Of a stretch of 55,507 nt of DNA, positions 38,264 to 47,146 are shown piece by piece. The first letter of the stretch is position 1, and each line of letters starts with the position of its first letter. Position numbers and translations under genes: made by a program. Under the pieces are notes generated by a model that saw nothing but the letters and a program-made list of their open reading frames with translations, did no database searches and was not told where the DNA came from. This DNA comes from Sulfurimicrobium sp. (lineage in GTDB: Bacteria > Pseudomonadota > Gammaproteobacteria > Burkholderiales > Sulfuricellaceae). The DNA lies in assembly GCA_030652035.1 (NCBI GenBank), contig JAUSBJ010000006.1, forward strand, positions 1 through 55,507, given 5' to 3'.

Positions 38264-39649
38264 ATGAGCGACGCACAACTCGACGCCATCAAACTCCCCC
38301 CCCATTCCATTGAAGCTGAGCAATCTGTGCTCGGCGGGCTGTTGCTGGACAACAGCGCCTGGGACCGGATTGCCGATGTCGTGGCTGAAAGCGACTTTTA
38401 CCGCCATGACCACCGCCTGATTTTCCGTCATATTTTCAGGCTGCTGGAAAACGGCAGACCCGCTGATGTCATTACGGTTTCCGAAGCGCTGGAAAACAGC
38501 GCAGAATTGAACAATGCGGGCGGCCTTGCCTACCTGGCGGCACTGGCGCAAAACACCCCGAGCGCAGCAAACATCAAGCGCTACGCGGAAATCGTGCGTG
38601 ACCGCGGAGTCATGCGCAAACTGTCAGAGGTCGGCACTGCCATCTCCGATAGCGCATACAACCCCTTGGGCCGCAACGCAGGGCAATTGCTGGATGAAGC
38701 GGAAGCCAAGGTATTCGAAATTGCCGAAGCCAACGCGCGTGGAAAACAGGGTTTCACCGCCATTCAGCCGTTGTTAATCCAGGTGGTGGAACGCATTGAT
38801 GAATTATTCCAGCGTGACAATCCCAATGAAGTCACCGGCATCCCGACCGGCTTCCATGACCTGGACCAAAAAACCTCCGGCCTGCAACCAGGCGACCTGA
38901 TCATCGTGGCCGGTCGCCCCAGTATGGGCAAGACAGCTTTCTCCATCAATATCGGCGAGAATGTTGCCCTGAATACCGGACTTCCCGTGGCCATTTTCAG
39001 TATGGAAATGGGCGGCTCCCAACTGGCGATGCGTATGATCGGCTCGGTGGGCAAGCTGGACCAGCAGAAAATTCGCACTGGACGCCTGCAGGACGAGGAC
39101 TGGCTGCGCCTGACCAATGCGGTCGGAAAACTCAACGATGCACCGATCCACATCGATGAAAGCGGCGCCCTTACCGCTCTCGAACTGAGAGCGCGTGCGC
39201 GCCGCCTGCATCGGCAATGCGGCAAGCTGGGCCTGATCATTATCGATTACCTGCAGCTCATGAGCGGCAGCGGCGGCGCTGGAGAAAATCGCGCCACGGA
39301 AGTATCCGAAATTTCGCGCTCGCTCAAGGCCCTGGCCAAGGAACTGGAAGTCCCGGTGATTGCGCTCTCCCAGCTCAACCGAAGCCTCGAGCAGCGCCCC
39401 AACAAGCGTCCGGTCATGTCCGACCTGCGTGAATCCGGCGCCATCGAACAGGATGCGGACGTGATCCTGTTCATCTACCGCGACGAGGTCTACAACCCGG
39501 ACTCTGCCGAAAAGGGTAGCGCCGAGATCATTATCGGCAAACAGCGTAACGGCCCGATCGGCACGGTCAGAATGACCTTCCTCGGTGAATACACGCGCTT
39601 CGAGAACTTCGCCCATGGCGGCGACTACCACGGCGGCGGAGGCTACTAG
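38264..39649 (+). CDS. dnaB: Replicative DNA helicase DnaB
   Basis: Hexameric 5'-3' helicase of the replication fork. 461 residues: N-terminal helical domain (about 12-115, PPHSIEAEQSVLGGLLLD), linker, and RecA-like C-terminal domain with Walker A GRPSMGKT (about 217-224) and a Walker B LIIIDYLQLM, followed by ELEVPVIALSQLNRSLEQR. The 3' end overlaps nothing; alr starts 5 nt later, so the genes are co-transcribed. Confidence 0.98.
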   Translation: MSDAQLDAIKLPPHSIEAEQSVLGGLLLDNSAWDRIADVVAESDFYRHDHRLIFRHIFRLLENGRPADVITVSEALENSAELNNAGGLAYLAALAQNTPSAANIKRYAEIVRDRGVMRKLSEVGTAISDSAYNPLGRNAGQLLDEAEAKVFEIAEANARGKQGFTAIQPLLIQVVERIDELFQRDNPNEVTGIPTGFHDLDQKTSGLQPGDLIIVAGRPSMGKTAFSINIGENVALNTGLPVAIFSMEMGGSQLAMRMIGSVGKLDQQKIRTGRLQDEDWLRLTNAVGKLNDAPIHIDESGALTALELRARARRLHRQCGKLGLIIIDYLQLMSGSGGAGENRATEVSEISRSLKALAKELEVPVIALSQLNRSLEQRPNKRPVMSDLRESGAIEQDADVILFIYRDEVYNPDSAEKGSAEIIIGKQRNGPIGTVRMTFLGEYTRFENFAHGGDYHGGGGY

Positions 39650-39653
39650 ATCC

Positions 39654-40718
39654 ATGCCGCGCCCGCTTCGCGCCACGGTGGATATTTCCGCGCTGCGCCA
39701 CAATCTGGGCGTTGCCAAAAACCATGCGCCGCACGCGCGTATCATGGCGGTGATCAAGGCCAATGGCTACGGACATGGCATGCTACGAACGGCAAAGGCA
39801 CTGGTGGGAGCTGATGGATTTGCTGTGCTCAACCTGGCTGAAGCCATCACCCTGCGTGAAGCCGGCTTCACGCAGGAAATATTGCTGCTGGAAGGTTTTT
39901 TCAGTGCAGATGAACTGCCTCTGCTGGCAAGGCATTGCTTGTCCAGCGTGATTCACGCGCAGTGGCAGATCGATGCCTTGCTGAAAATGCCCATCTCCGC
40001 ACCCGTTTCCGCATGGCTCAAAATCAACACAGGCATGAACCGCCTCGGCTTTCAGCCCAACGAATTGCCCGCTGCATTGCAAAGCCTGCACCAGATTGGC
40101 GCCCAAGTGACGCTGATGACCCATTTTGCCTGTGCCGATGAAAGAGATGGCATCGCAGAGCAAATGGCATTGTTCAATTCCATCACTTCAAGCCAGCAGC
40201 TTCCCCGCAGCCTGTCCAATTCCGCTGCGGTACTGAACTACCCAGAAGCGCACGGCGACTGGGTTCGCCCGGGCATCATGCTCTACGGCGCTTCGCCCAT
40301 GAGCCAGCAGAGCGCGTCGGAGCTTGGCCTCAAGCCCGTCATGACGCTTTCCAGCGAACTCATCGCCATGCGCGACATCCCGACTGGCGCAGCGGTCGGC
40401 TATGGGGCAAGCTTCCGCGCGCCCGAGGCGATGCGCATCGGTACCGTTGCCTGCGGCTATGCCGACGGCTATCCACGCCACGCTCCAAGCGGTACGCCGG
40501 TTCTGGTCGATGGACAGCAGAGCCGCATCATAGGGCGGGTTTCCATGGACATGCTGACAGTGGATTTAAGCCAGATTCCCGCAGCCCGGATTGGCTCACC
40601 CGTCACCCTTTGGGGCGCTGGCCTGCCAGTCGATGAAGTTGCATCCGCAGCGGGCACCATCAGCTACGAACTGCTATGCGCCATTGCTGCACGCGTCCCC
40701 ATAGTGGAGGCTGCATAA
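39654..40718 (+). CDS. alr: Alanine racemase
   Basis: PLP enzyme producing D-alanine for peptidoglycan. The ATG at 39654 (MPRPLRATVDISALRHNL) fits the family start; an upstream in-frame ATG lies inside dnaB. 354 residues. The PLP Lys is in MAVIKANGYGHG (about 36), and the Tyr-containing VGYGASFRAPE segment (about 252) carries the second catalytic residue. It sits in the dnaB-alr-radA unit common in betaproteobacteria. Confidence 0.97.
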   Translation: MPRPLRATVDISALRHNLGVAKNHAPHARIMAVIKANGYGHGMLRTAKALVGADGFAVLNLAEAITLREAGFTQEILLLEGFFSADELPLLARHCLSSVIHAQWQIDALLKMPISAPVSAWLKINTGMNRLGFQPNELPAALQSLHQIGAQVTLMTHFACADERDGIAEQMALFNSITSSQQLPRSLSNSAAVLNYPEAHGDWVRPGIMLYGASPMSQQSASELGLKPVMTLSSELIAMRDIPTGAAVGYGASFRAPEAMRIGTVACGYADGYPRHAPSGTPVLVDGQQSRIIGRVSMDMLTVDLSQIPAARIGSPVTLWGAGLPVDEVASAAGTISYELLCAIAARVPIVEAA

Positions 40719-40720
40719 TC

Positions 40721-42076
40721 ATGGCCAAGGCCAAGTCCATCTACACCTGCACCGAATGCGGCGGACAGTCTCCCAAATGGCAGGGCCAGTGCCCGCACTG
40801 CACGGCATGGAACACACTGCTGGAAACCGTTGCCGAAAGCGCTGCAGGAAATCGCTATAACGCCCTTTCCGTGACCAGCAAGGTGCAGAACCTGAGCGAG
40901 GTCGAGGCCCAGGAAGTACCGCGTCAACCAACCGGCATTGCAGAGTTTGACCGCGTACTGGGTGGTGGGTTGGTGCAGGGCGCAGTGGTTCTGATCGGCG
41001 GCGACCCGGGCATCGGAAAGTCGACTTTATTGCTGCAGGCATTGTGCCATCTGAGTTCGAAACATCTGGCGCTCTATGTCAGCGGCGAGGAATCCGCACA
41101 GCAGATCGCTTCGCGCGCCAAGCGCCTGGCGCTGGAAGCCAGATCCATCCAGTTACTGGCTGAAATCAGCCTGGAGAAAATTCTTGCCACCCTGGCAACG
41201 CATAAACCGGATGTGGCCGTAATTGACTCGATCCAGACGGTTTACTCCGAGGCGCTTCAATCTGCCCCCGGCAGCGTCGCCCAGGTGCGTGAGTGCGCGG
41301 CCCAATTAACCCGTTTTGCCAAGCAATCCGGCACAGCGGTGATCCTGGTAGGCCATGTCACCAAAGAGGGTGCACTGGCTGGCCCCAGAGTACTGGAACA
41401 CATCGTCGATACCGTGCTCTACTTCGAAGGCGACAGCAACTCCAGTTTCCGCCTGGTGCGTGCTTTTAAAAACCGCTTTGGCGCCGTCAACGAACTGGGC
41501 GTCTTTGCCATGACCGAAAAGGGGCTGCGCGAGGTCAGCAACCCCTCGGCGCTGTTCCTCTCCCAGCATGGGCAGGACGTCGCCGGTTCCTGTGTCATGG
41601 TTACTCAGGAGGGAACCCGGCCCTTGCTGGTCGAAATCCAGGCGCTGGTGGATGAGGCTCATGCGCCCAATCCGCGCCGCCTGTCGGTGGGCCTTGAGCA
41701 GAACCGCCTGGCCATGTTGCTCGCCGTACTACACCGCCATGCAGGCATTGCCTGCTTCGACCAGGATGTCTTCGTCAATGCCGTAGGCGGCGTCAAAATC
41801 ACCGAACCGGCGGCAGATCTTGCAGTGCTGCTGGCAATTGTTTCCTCACTCAGGAACCGGCCGCTGCCTGGCAAGCTGGTAGTATTCGGAGAAATCGGTC
41901 TGGCCGGTGAAATCCGCCCGGTACAACGCGGGCAGGAGCGGCTCAAGGAAGCAGCCAAACTGGGCTTCACTCGCGCGCTCGTCCCTAAAGGCAACAGGCC
42001 CAAGCAGGCAATCGCCGGCATGGAGATTACCGCAGTGGAACGGCTGGATCAGGCCGTCGATTACTTCAGGAGCTAA
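40721..42076 (+). CDS. radA: DNA repair protein RadA
   Basis: RecA-like branch-migration helicase. The ATG at 40721 (MAKAKSIYTC) is 2 nt after the alr stop; the upstream in-frame start would lie within alr. 451 residues: N-terminal zinc finger CTECGG...CPHC (about 10-27), RecA-like domain with Walker A GGDPGIGKST (about 89-98), the RadA-specific KNRFG (about 249), and a C-terminal Lon-protease-like domain without an active-site Ser. The PP2C gene follows 4 nt later. Confidence 0.97.
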   Translation: MAKAKSIYTCTECGGQSPKWQGQCPHCTAWNTLLETVAESAAGNRYNALSVTSKVQNLSEVEAQEVPRQPTGIAEFDRVLGGGLVQGAVVLIGGDPGIGKSTLLLQALCHLSSKHLALYVSGEESAQQIASRAKRLALEARSIQLLAEISLEKILATLATHKPDVAVIDSIQTVYSEALQSAPGSVAQVRECAAQLTRFAKQSGTAVILVGHVTKEGALAGPRVLEHIVDTVLYFEGDSNSSFRLVRAFKNRFGAVNELGVFAMTEKGLREVSNPSALFLSQHGQDVAGSCVMVTQEGTRPLLVEIQALVDEAHAPNPRRLSVGLEQNRLAMLLAVLHRHAGIACFDQDVFVNAVGGVKITEPAADLAVLLAIVSSLRNRPLPGKLVVFGEIGLAGEIRPVQRGQERLKEAAKLGFTRALVPKGNRPKQAIAGMEITAVERLDQAVDYFRS

Positions 42077-42080
42077 GCTC

Positions 42081-42851
42081 ATGAGCGACAAGGCATTCAC
42101 ATGGGAATTTGCTGGCGCCAGCGACACTGGCCTCGTCAGACCAGGCAATGAAGATGCCATTGCCTGGGATGCCCATTTTGGACTGGCTTTGTTAGCCGAT
42201 GGGATGGGTGGATATGAAGGCGGCGAAATCGCCAGCAACCTGGCGATCAAAACAGCACTAGAGTCCTTCAGTAAACCCCTGGCTCCGCACTGGCGCGAAG
42301 CCGAATGGACCCGTAAAGTCAACGATGCCGTATTGAAACTTTACGCAGCCGTCAGCGAAGCCAATCTGACCGTCCACAATACCGCACTTAAACAGACCCG
42401 CTATGAAGGCATGGGAACCACTTTCCTGGCAGCCTATTTTCATGGCGACCGGGCAACGCTGGCTCATATTGGCGATTCGCGTATCTATCTGTGGCGTAAT
42501 CGAGCCTTGAAGCAACTCACGGTGGACCACACCATGGTTCAGGAACGCATCGAAAATGGAGAAATCACGGCTGGAGATGCTGCATCAGACGCTTACCGAG
42601 GAGTGCTGACACGCGCCCTGGGTGTGGATTCCGTGGTGGAAGTGGATATGCGGGAAGTCAGCATCCAGGCCGGGGATGTTTTTCTGCTCTGTTCCGACGG
42701 ATGTTACGATATGCTCGCTTACGATGATATGGCCGCAATAATGAGCGTCTACCAGGAAGATCCGCAGCAACTGGTGCGGCAACTACTGCGGCAGGCAAAC
42801 GAGAATGGTGGTTATGACAACATCTCGGCCATTGTGGCGCGCGTTGGCTAG
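42081..42851 (+). CDS. PP2C-family Ser/Thr phosphatase (first copy)
   Basis: 256-residue soluble PPM-type phosphatase that would reverse protein Ser/Thr phosphorylation using two Mn/Mg ions. Metal-binding and conserved motifs are intact: RPGNEDA (about 19), LLADGMGGYEGGE (about 39), HIGDSRIYLW (near 135), SDGCYDML (about 204) and ENGGYDNISAIVA at the C-terminus. Start preceded by AGGAGC. It begins 4 nt after radA and is 8 nt before an FHA gene, so it is read with radA. It is a paralogue of 46322-47134. Related to the PppA/Stp class in bacterial kinase-phosphatase pairs. Confidence 0.93.
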   Translation: MSDKAFTWEFAGASDTGLVRPGNEDAIAWDAHFGLALLADGMGGYEGGEIASNLAIKTALESFSKPLAPHWREAEWTRKVNDAVLKLYAAVSEANLTVHNTALKQTRYEGMGTTFLAAYFHGDRATLAHIGDSRIYLWRNRALKQLTVDHTMVQERIENGEITAGDAASDAYRGVLTRALGVDSVVEVDMREVSIQAGDVFLLCSDGCYDMLAYDDMAAIMSVYQEDPQQLVRQLLRQANENGGYDNISAIVARVG

Positions 42852-42859
42852 GGAGAAAC

Positions 42860-43603
42860 ATGTCTAAACTGGTTTTGCAGGGAGAAAACGGTTCCGTCAA
42901 AGAGTTCGCTCTTGACCGTGAACGCGTCACGATCGGGCGCAAGGCGCATAGCGACATCCACCTTGATGATTCTGCGGTAAGCGGGAACCACGCTGTCATC
43001 ATCACCTTGGGCAGCGACTCCTTCCTGGAGGATCTGGAAAGCACCAACGGCACCCAGGTCAACCAGAACCGCGTCCACAGATGTGTGCTGCAGGATGGCG
43101 ATGAAATTCGTATCGCCCGTTTCACCTTAACCTTCATCAGCGAAGTGCTGGAACACAGCGCACCGGGAAAAACCATCGCTGCAATGCCAAGAACGGAGAT
43201 TCCACGCCCTCAACATGCCACCTCGCTGGATGAGGTCACCAGAATGCCGGATCTAACCAGACTCGATGCCACTACCGATCGGGAGCCCGCCCCCCAGAGC
43301 GGCGAATTTGAAAAAAGCGAAGACAGCCAAACGGGTAGCGGTACGCTTGGCGTGCTGAGCATTGCCCTTGGTCCAGGCGCCGGCCAGATGCTGGAGCTAT
43401 CCGAACCTGTCACCACGCTGGGCAAACCTGGAATTCAGGTCGCCGCCATCACCTTGCGTGACGGCCAGTATTATCTTGGACTCACTGAAGGTACAGACCT
43501 GCCCCTGATCAACGGCAGCGAAATCAAAACCCTCCCTTGCAAACTCCAGCACCGCGACGTCATCACCATTGCAGGCACCGAACTGGTGTTTTCCCTGAAA
43601 TAA
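42860..43603 (+). CDS. FHA-domain protein (first copy)
   Basis: 247 residues. N-terminal forkhead-associated domain (about 1-95), a phosphothreonine-binding module: TIGRKAHSDIHLDD, SGNHAVI and ESTNGTQV supply the Arg, Ser-His and Asn-Gly binding residues. After a low-complexity linker (about 100-150) a second, degenerate FHA-like domain follows (about 152-247, with GKPG in place of GR and no Ser-x-x-His), so it probably does not bind phosphopeptides. Same architecture as the gene at 47147. Likely an adaptor for the kinase at 44678. Confidence 0.9.
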   Translation: MSKLVLQGENGSVKEFALDRERVTIGRKAHSDIHLDDSAVSGNHAVIITLGSDSFLEDLESTNGTQVNQNRVHRCVLQDGDEIRIARFTLTFISEVLEHSAPGKTIAAMPRTEIPRPQHATSLDEVTRMPDLTRLDATTDREPAPQSGEFEKSEDSQTGSGTLGVLSIALGPGAGQMLELSEPVTTLGKPGIQVAAITLRDGQYYLGLTEGTDLPLINGSEIKTLPCKLQHRDVITIAGTELVFSLK

Positions 43604-43673
43604 GAATTCGACCTTGCCACACTGGCAGGGGAACTTACGGCCAGACCTGGAATCAATTACCCTGAACATTTGA

Positions 43674-44150
43674 ATGGAAAAGACTCAATTTATGCCCAGA
43701 ATCTTATTGTTGTCCGCCATTGTGGCGACCTTGACACTTACCGCCTGTAGCAATGAACCCCTGGACACGCATCCGGACCAACCCGTCACCAAGCGCAAAG
43801 CCGTTTTCAAACAGATGCTCCGTACGCTGGAACCAATGGGAATGGTGGTGCGCGAACGCGAAGATTATGATCGCCAGGCCTTTCTCGCTGGCGCCATGAA
43901 ACTGAAACAACTGGCGAATGAACCTTGGGTGCATTTCACTCCGGATAGCAATTACCCGCCAACTCGAGCCAAACCCGAGGTATGGCAAAAGCCTGCCGAC
44001 TTCACCCTGGCTCAGCAAAAGCTGAAAGAATCTACAGATCAACTCGTCAAGGCAGCGGAAAGCGGGAATATGGGGCAGATCAGGCCCGCGCTCAACAGCG
44101 TCGAGGAAAGCTGTAAGTCCTGCCACCAGGACTTCCGCGGAAAAGTATAA
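43674..44150 (+). CDS. Cytochrome c'-like lipoprotein
   Basis: 158 residues from the first ATG (43674); a second ATG at 43692 is also possible. A lipobox LTAC (Cys25 from the first Met) predicts a lipid-anchored protein. A helical domain follows with a single C-terminal haem motif CKSCH (SCKSCHQDFRG), the pattern of class II cytochrome c' and c-556. Its function among phosphorylation genes is not evident; such cytochromes bind NO/CO or carry electrons. It reads in the same direction as the FHA gene and converges on the TssQ-like gene with a 22-bp gap. Confidence 0.85.
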   Translation: MEKTQFMPRILLLSAIVATLTLTACSNEPLDTHPDQPVTKRKAVFKQMLRTLEPMGMVVREREDYDRQAFLAGAMKLKQLANEPWVHFTPDSNYPPTRAKPEVWQKPADFTLAQQKLKESTDQLVKAAESGNMGQIRPALNSVEESCKSCHQDFRGKV

Positions 44151-44172
44151 GAATCCTTTGCCACCCGGCAGG

Positions 44173-44673
44173 CTAGTTCTTGCGGATTTTCCTGCCCGTT
44201 GCCGCCGCCTGAACCTCGCGGAAGACCGGCCCCCACATTGGGTGGCCGGCTTCTCCGGCACTCAACTCGAATTTCGGGTTAAGTGTTAAGACTTTCTTGA
44301 ACTCCCCGCGACACGCCAGTTTCTCACCCGACACGCAGTAAATGAAGGCGAGATACTTATGCGCCGTCACCTGCTCGCCAAGCGTCAACTGCCCATCTCC
44401 CAAGGCATTCTGGAAGTAACCGGCTGCGGCATTGTAGTTGCCGTCCTCATAGCTTCGGATACCCGAGTTCAAGTCCTGCACGGCCTTGCGTACAGCAGGT
44501 GGCGGAGGTGGCGGTAGCGGTGAAGGTGGGGGTTCTGCTGGCTCCTCAGCCTTTTTCTGGGTCAGCACTTCATCCAGTTTGGTGTTGAGTTTCTTGAAAC
44601 TGGTGTTGCTGCACGCGCTGGTCAATAACACCAGAAGCAGCAAGGAAAGAAGAGTCAGATTGGATTTCTGCAT
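44173..44673 (-). CDS. TssQ-like (T6SS-associated) lipoprotein
   Basis: 166 residues. Signal peptide with lipobox LTSAC (Cys21). After a Lys/Glu-rich segment comes a proline tract (P-rich, about 48-61), then a TPR-like helical region (LNSGIRSYEDGNYNAAAGYFQNAL) ending in HPMWGPVFREV. The pattern KYLAFIYCV...C...F..LTLNP.FELS..E.GHP.WGPVF matches TssQ-family lipoproteins encoded near T6SS phosphorylation genes. It precedes, on the same strand, nothing else: the kinase upstream ends 4 bp before it. Confidence 0.75.
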   Translation of the reverse strand: MQKSNLTLLSLLLLVLLTSACSNTSFKKLNTKLDEVLTQKKAEEPAEPPPSPLPPPPPPAVRKAVQDLNSGIRSYEDGNYNAAAGYFQNALGDGQLTLGEQVTAHKYLAFIYCVSGEKLACRGEFKKVLTLNPKFELSAGEAGHPMWGPVFREVQAAATGRKIRKN

Positions 44674-44677
44674 GGCC

Positions 44678-46024
44678 TTACTTGAATTTGTATTTGATTT
44701 TCAGCATTGTTTCCGGCTGGATATCAAGTGTTTGAGAATAGCTTGGGAAGCCCGGATTTCTGATCTCGATTCTGTGCTGACCTACGGACAGCCTCAATTC
44801 ATTCAGAGGCGGAGAAACGCCTTCGCGCTTGCCATCCACGAATATCTCGCCCCAGGGCGTCACAGCCAAAGAAAGCGTTCCTTGGGGTGCGGGGGGTTCA
44901 GGCAGCAAAGGCGGATCAGGCTCGACAGCTTTAAGCTCAAGCTTTACTTCCGGGATATCCGGGCTTTGCGCTTCCTTCTGAATAGCCGGTTCATCACGGC
45001 TCAGAAGAAAAACCGCCATCACCAGAAATATCACCCCAGCACCCAGAAACGCAAAGCGCTTCCACCATAAGGGCCGTATATTTGCGTCAAGTTCCGCGCG
45101 TGCGGGCATCAGCATCGTCTCATCTTCTATTGGACGCGGTTTACTGCGGCGCTCCAGGGTGCGGGGTTTGCCACCAGATCCGGCAGCACAGAAACTCAAC
45201 GGCGCCTGCAATATTCTATACCTGCGCAAATCTTCGGCCATCTCATCAGCACTCTGATAACGGTCGTCCGGATGTTTGGCCAATGCCTTGGAGATAATAT
45301 AATTGAATATTTCCGGCAGATCAGGCTTTACCGTTACAGGAGCCAAGGGCATTTCATTGAGAATGCGATACATGATGGCGCTGATATTGTCGCCGCTAAA
45401 CGGAGGTTTTCCGGTCAGCATTTCATACAACATCACCCCTAGCGAGAAAATATCGGAGCGCCGATCCACGTCCTGTCCGACCACCTGCTCAGGCGACATG
45501 TATTTTGGGGAACCCAGCACCACTCCCGACATGGTGCGCGAAGACGAGGGAATCAGCGCGATGCCGAAATCAGTGATTTTCGCCACGCCATTTTTCAGAA
45601 TCATGATATTGGAGGGCTTGATGTCGCGATGAACCACGCCATGCTCGTGAGCGAATGCCAATCCATCGGCAACCTGACTCACGATTTCAACAATTCTGTC
45701 GAGCTCTAGTTGCGCGCCGGCATCCATGATATCCCGTAATTCCACGCCTTCCAGAAACTCCATCGCCATGTAGGCGATATTGTCGGTGTTGCCCACATCA
45801 TGAATCGTGACAATATTGGGGTGGTTGAGTCGCCCTGCCAATTTCGCCTCACGATAGAAGCGATGCTCAAACTCTTCGAACTCATCCTTGGACAAGTCAA
45901 GACTGATGGTCTTGATTGCCACCGTCCGCTCCAGCAGGGGGTCCAGAGCGCGATATACCACGCCCATCGCGCCTTGCCCGATTTCCGAGATGATTTCGTA
46001 ACGATCTATTTTCTGCTTGATCAT
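44678..46024 (-). CDS. Membrane Ser/Thr protein kinase with PEGA domain
   Basis: 448 residues. N-terminal eukaryote-like kinase (about 8-275) with glycine loop GQGAMGVVY (about 16-24), catalytic Lys38 in VAIK, HRDIKPSN loop and DFGIA metal site, and an activation segment rich in Ser/Thr (SSSRTMSG). A transmembrane helix follows (about 325-343), then a periplasmic proline-rich linker and a C-terminal PEGA domain (about 380-448) of the type found in envelope-binding proteins. Organisation parallels PpkA-like kinases of T6SS control. Start codon lies about 300 bp from the divergent second PP2C gene. Confidence 0.94.
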   Translation of the reverse strand: MIKQKIDRYEIISEIGQGAMGVVYRALDPLLERTVAIKTISLDLSKDEFEEFEHRFYREAKLAGRLNHPNIVTIHDVGNTDNIAYMAMEFLEGVELRDIMDAGAQLELDRIVEIVSQVADGLAFAHEHGVVHRDIKPSNIMILKNGVAKITDFGIALIPSSSRTMSGVVLGSPKYMSPEQVVGQDVDRRSDIFSLGVMLYEMLTGKPPFSGDNISAIMYRILNEMPLAPVTVKPDLPEIFNYIISKALAKHPDDRYQSADEMAEDLRRYRILQAPLSFCAAGSGGKPRTLERRSKPRPIEDETMLMPARAELDANIRPLWWKRFAFLGAGVIFLVMAVFLLSRDEPAIQKEAQSPDIPEVKLELKAVEPDPPLLPEPPAPQGTLSLAVTPWGEIFVDGKREGVSPPLNELRLSVGQHRIEIRNPGFPSYSQTLDIQPETMLKIKYKFK

Positions 46025-46321
46025 GGAACAGGATTATAAGGTCTGGGCAAGTTTTAGGAGGATGTTTAGGCTAATTTTTACCCGGACTATTCAGATGAAC
46101 GTGAGAAACAGCATCATTTTGGCATTGCCTAGATTCTTGTTCGCTCCATGGACGACGAAGCACACAAACCCGCCGTCAATGCGTTCTTGAGGCAGAGAAC
46201 CTCCTGATCAAAATATGGTTGCCGACATCAATCCCTCCTTGCATCGTAGTCGAATGGAATGCGAGAATGCAGCGTGTAAAAAATAACAACAGGCAACCGC
46301 CCAGAGGGGAATAAATTTAAA
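46025..46321. other. Divergent region between the kinase and the second PP2C
   Basis: 297 bp without a recognisable gene. An AGAGGGGA ribosome site precedes the PP2C ATG. It presumably holds divergent promoters for the kinase (left) and PP2C-FHA (right) genes; no clear -35/-10 pair was found. Confidence 0.5.
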
Positions 46322-47134
46322 ATGTCAGTACGCAGCGCGCTAGAAATCACCACCATTACCGACCCGGGTATTGTCCGTTCATTCAATGAAGACACCATTG
46401 CCACCGAACCTGACCTGGGACTGGCCCTGGTGGCCGATGGCATGGGGGGATACAAGGCGGGAGACGTGGCAAGCGGCATGGCCGCCACAATCATGGTATC
46501 TGAGCTAAAGCGCCAACTGCGCGAAACCACCCCAACCGAAAACAACATCACTGAAATCCTGATATCTTCAGCAAACAGGGCCAATCGGGCAATATATCAG
46601 GCTGCACAGGCCAGCCCGCAGCATCACGGCATGGGTACCACGCTGGTTGCCGCAGTTTTTCATGACAATCGCCTGCACTATTCCCATATCGGCGATTCGC
46701 GTCTCTACCGCCTGCGCCGGGGCAAACTCAAGGTGCTGACTCAGGACCACTCCATTCTTCACGAGCAAGTTGCGCTCGGCCTGATTTCCAACGACGACGC
46801 CAAAACTTCCCATAATCGCAACCTGGTGACCCGAGCACTGGGAGTTGAAGCCCAAAGCCAGTGCGAAGCACAAAGCCTGGTAGTCGAGCAGGGTGACATC
46901 TACCTGCTATGCTCGGACGGCCTGAACGACATGGTGGACGATGCCAACATAGAACTCGCGATGAACGCCCTGCAAGCCAACCTGCCGCTCACGGCACGCC
47001 AACTGGTGATGATGGCCAACGACAATGGCGGGCATGACAACATTTCAGCGATTCTGATCAAGGTACTGGCCCCCTTCCCTGCCATCGAAGCATCCGGCGG
47101 AATGCTGAGCCGGCTCTTTGGCTGGTTGAAATAA
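46322..47134 (+). CDS. PP2C-family Ser/Thr phosphatase (second copy)
   Basis: 270 residues. Same motif set as the first copy: RSFNEDTIA (about 20), LVADGMGGYKAGD (about 37), HIGDSRLYRLR (about 122), LLCSDGLNDMV and NDNGGHDNISAILIKV. The C-terminal extension is slightly hydrophobic (SRLFGWLK). Paralogue of 42081-42851 but clearly diverged, so this is an old duplication and not a recent repeat. It lies 12 bp before an FHA gene, reproducing the PP2C-FHA unit. Confidence 0.93.
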   Translation: MSVRSALEITTITDPGIVRSFNEDTIATEPDLGLALVADGMGGYKAGDVASGMAATIMVSELKRQLRETTPTENNITEILISSANRANRAIYQAAQASPQHHGMGTTLVAAVFHDNRLHYSHIGDSRLYRLRRGKLKVLTQDHSILHEQVALGLISNDDAKTSHNRNLVTRALGVEAQSQCEAQSLVVEQGDIYLLCSDGLNDMVDDANIELAMNALQANLPLTARQLVMMANDNGGHDNISAILIKVLAPFPAIEASGGMLSRLFGWLK

Positions 47135-47146
47135 CAGGAGAAAACA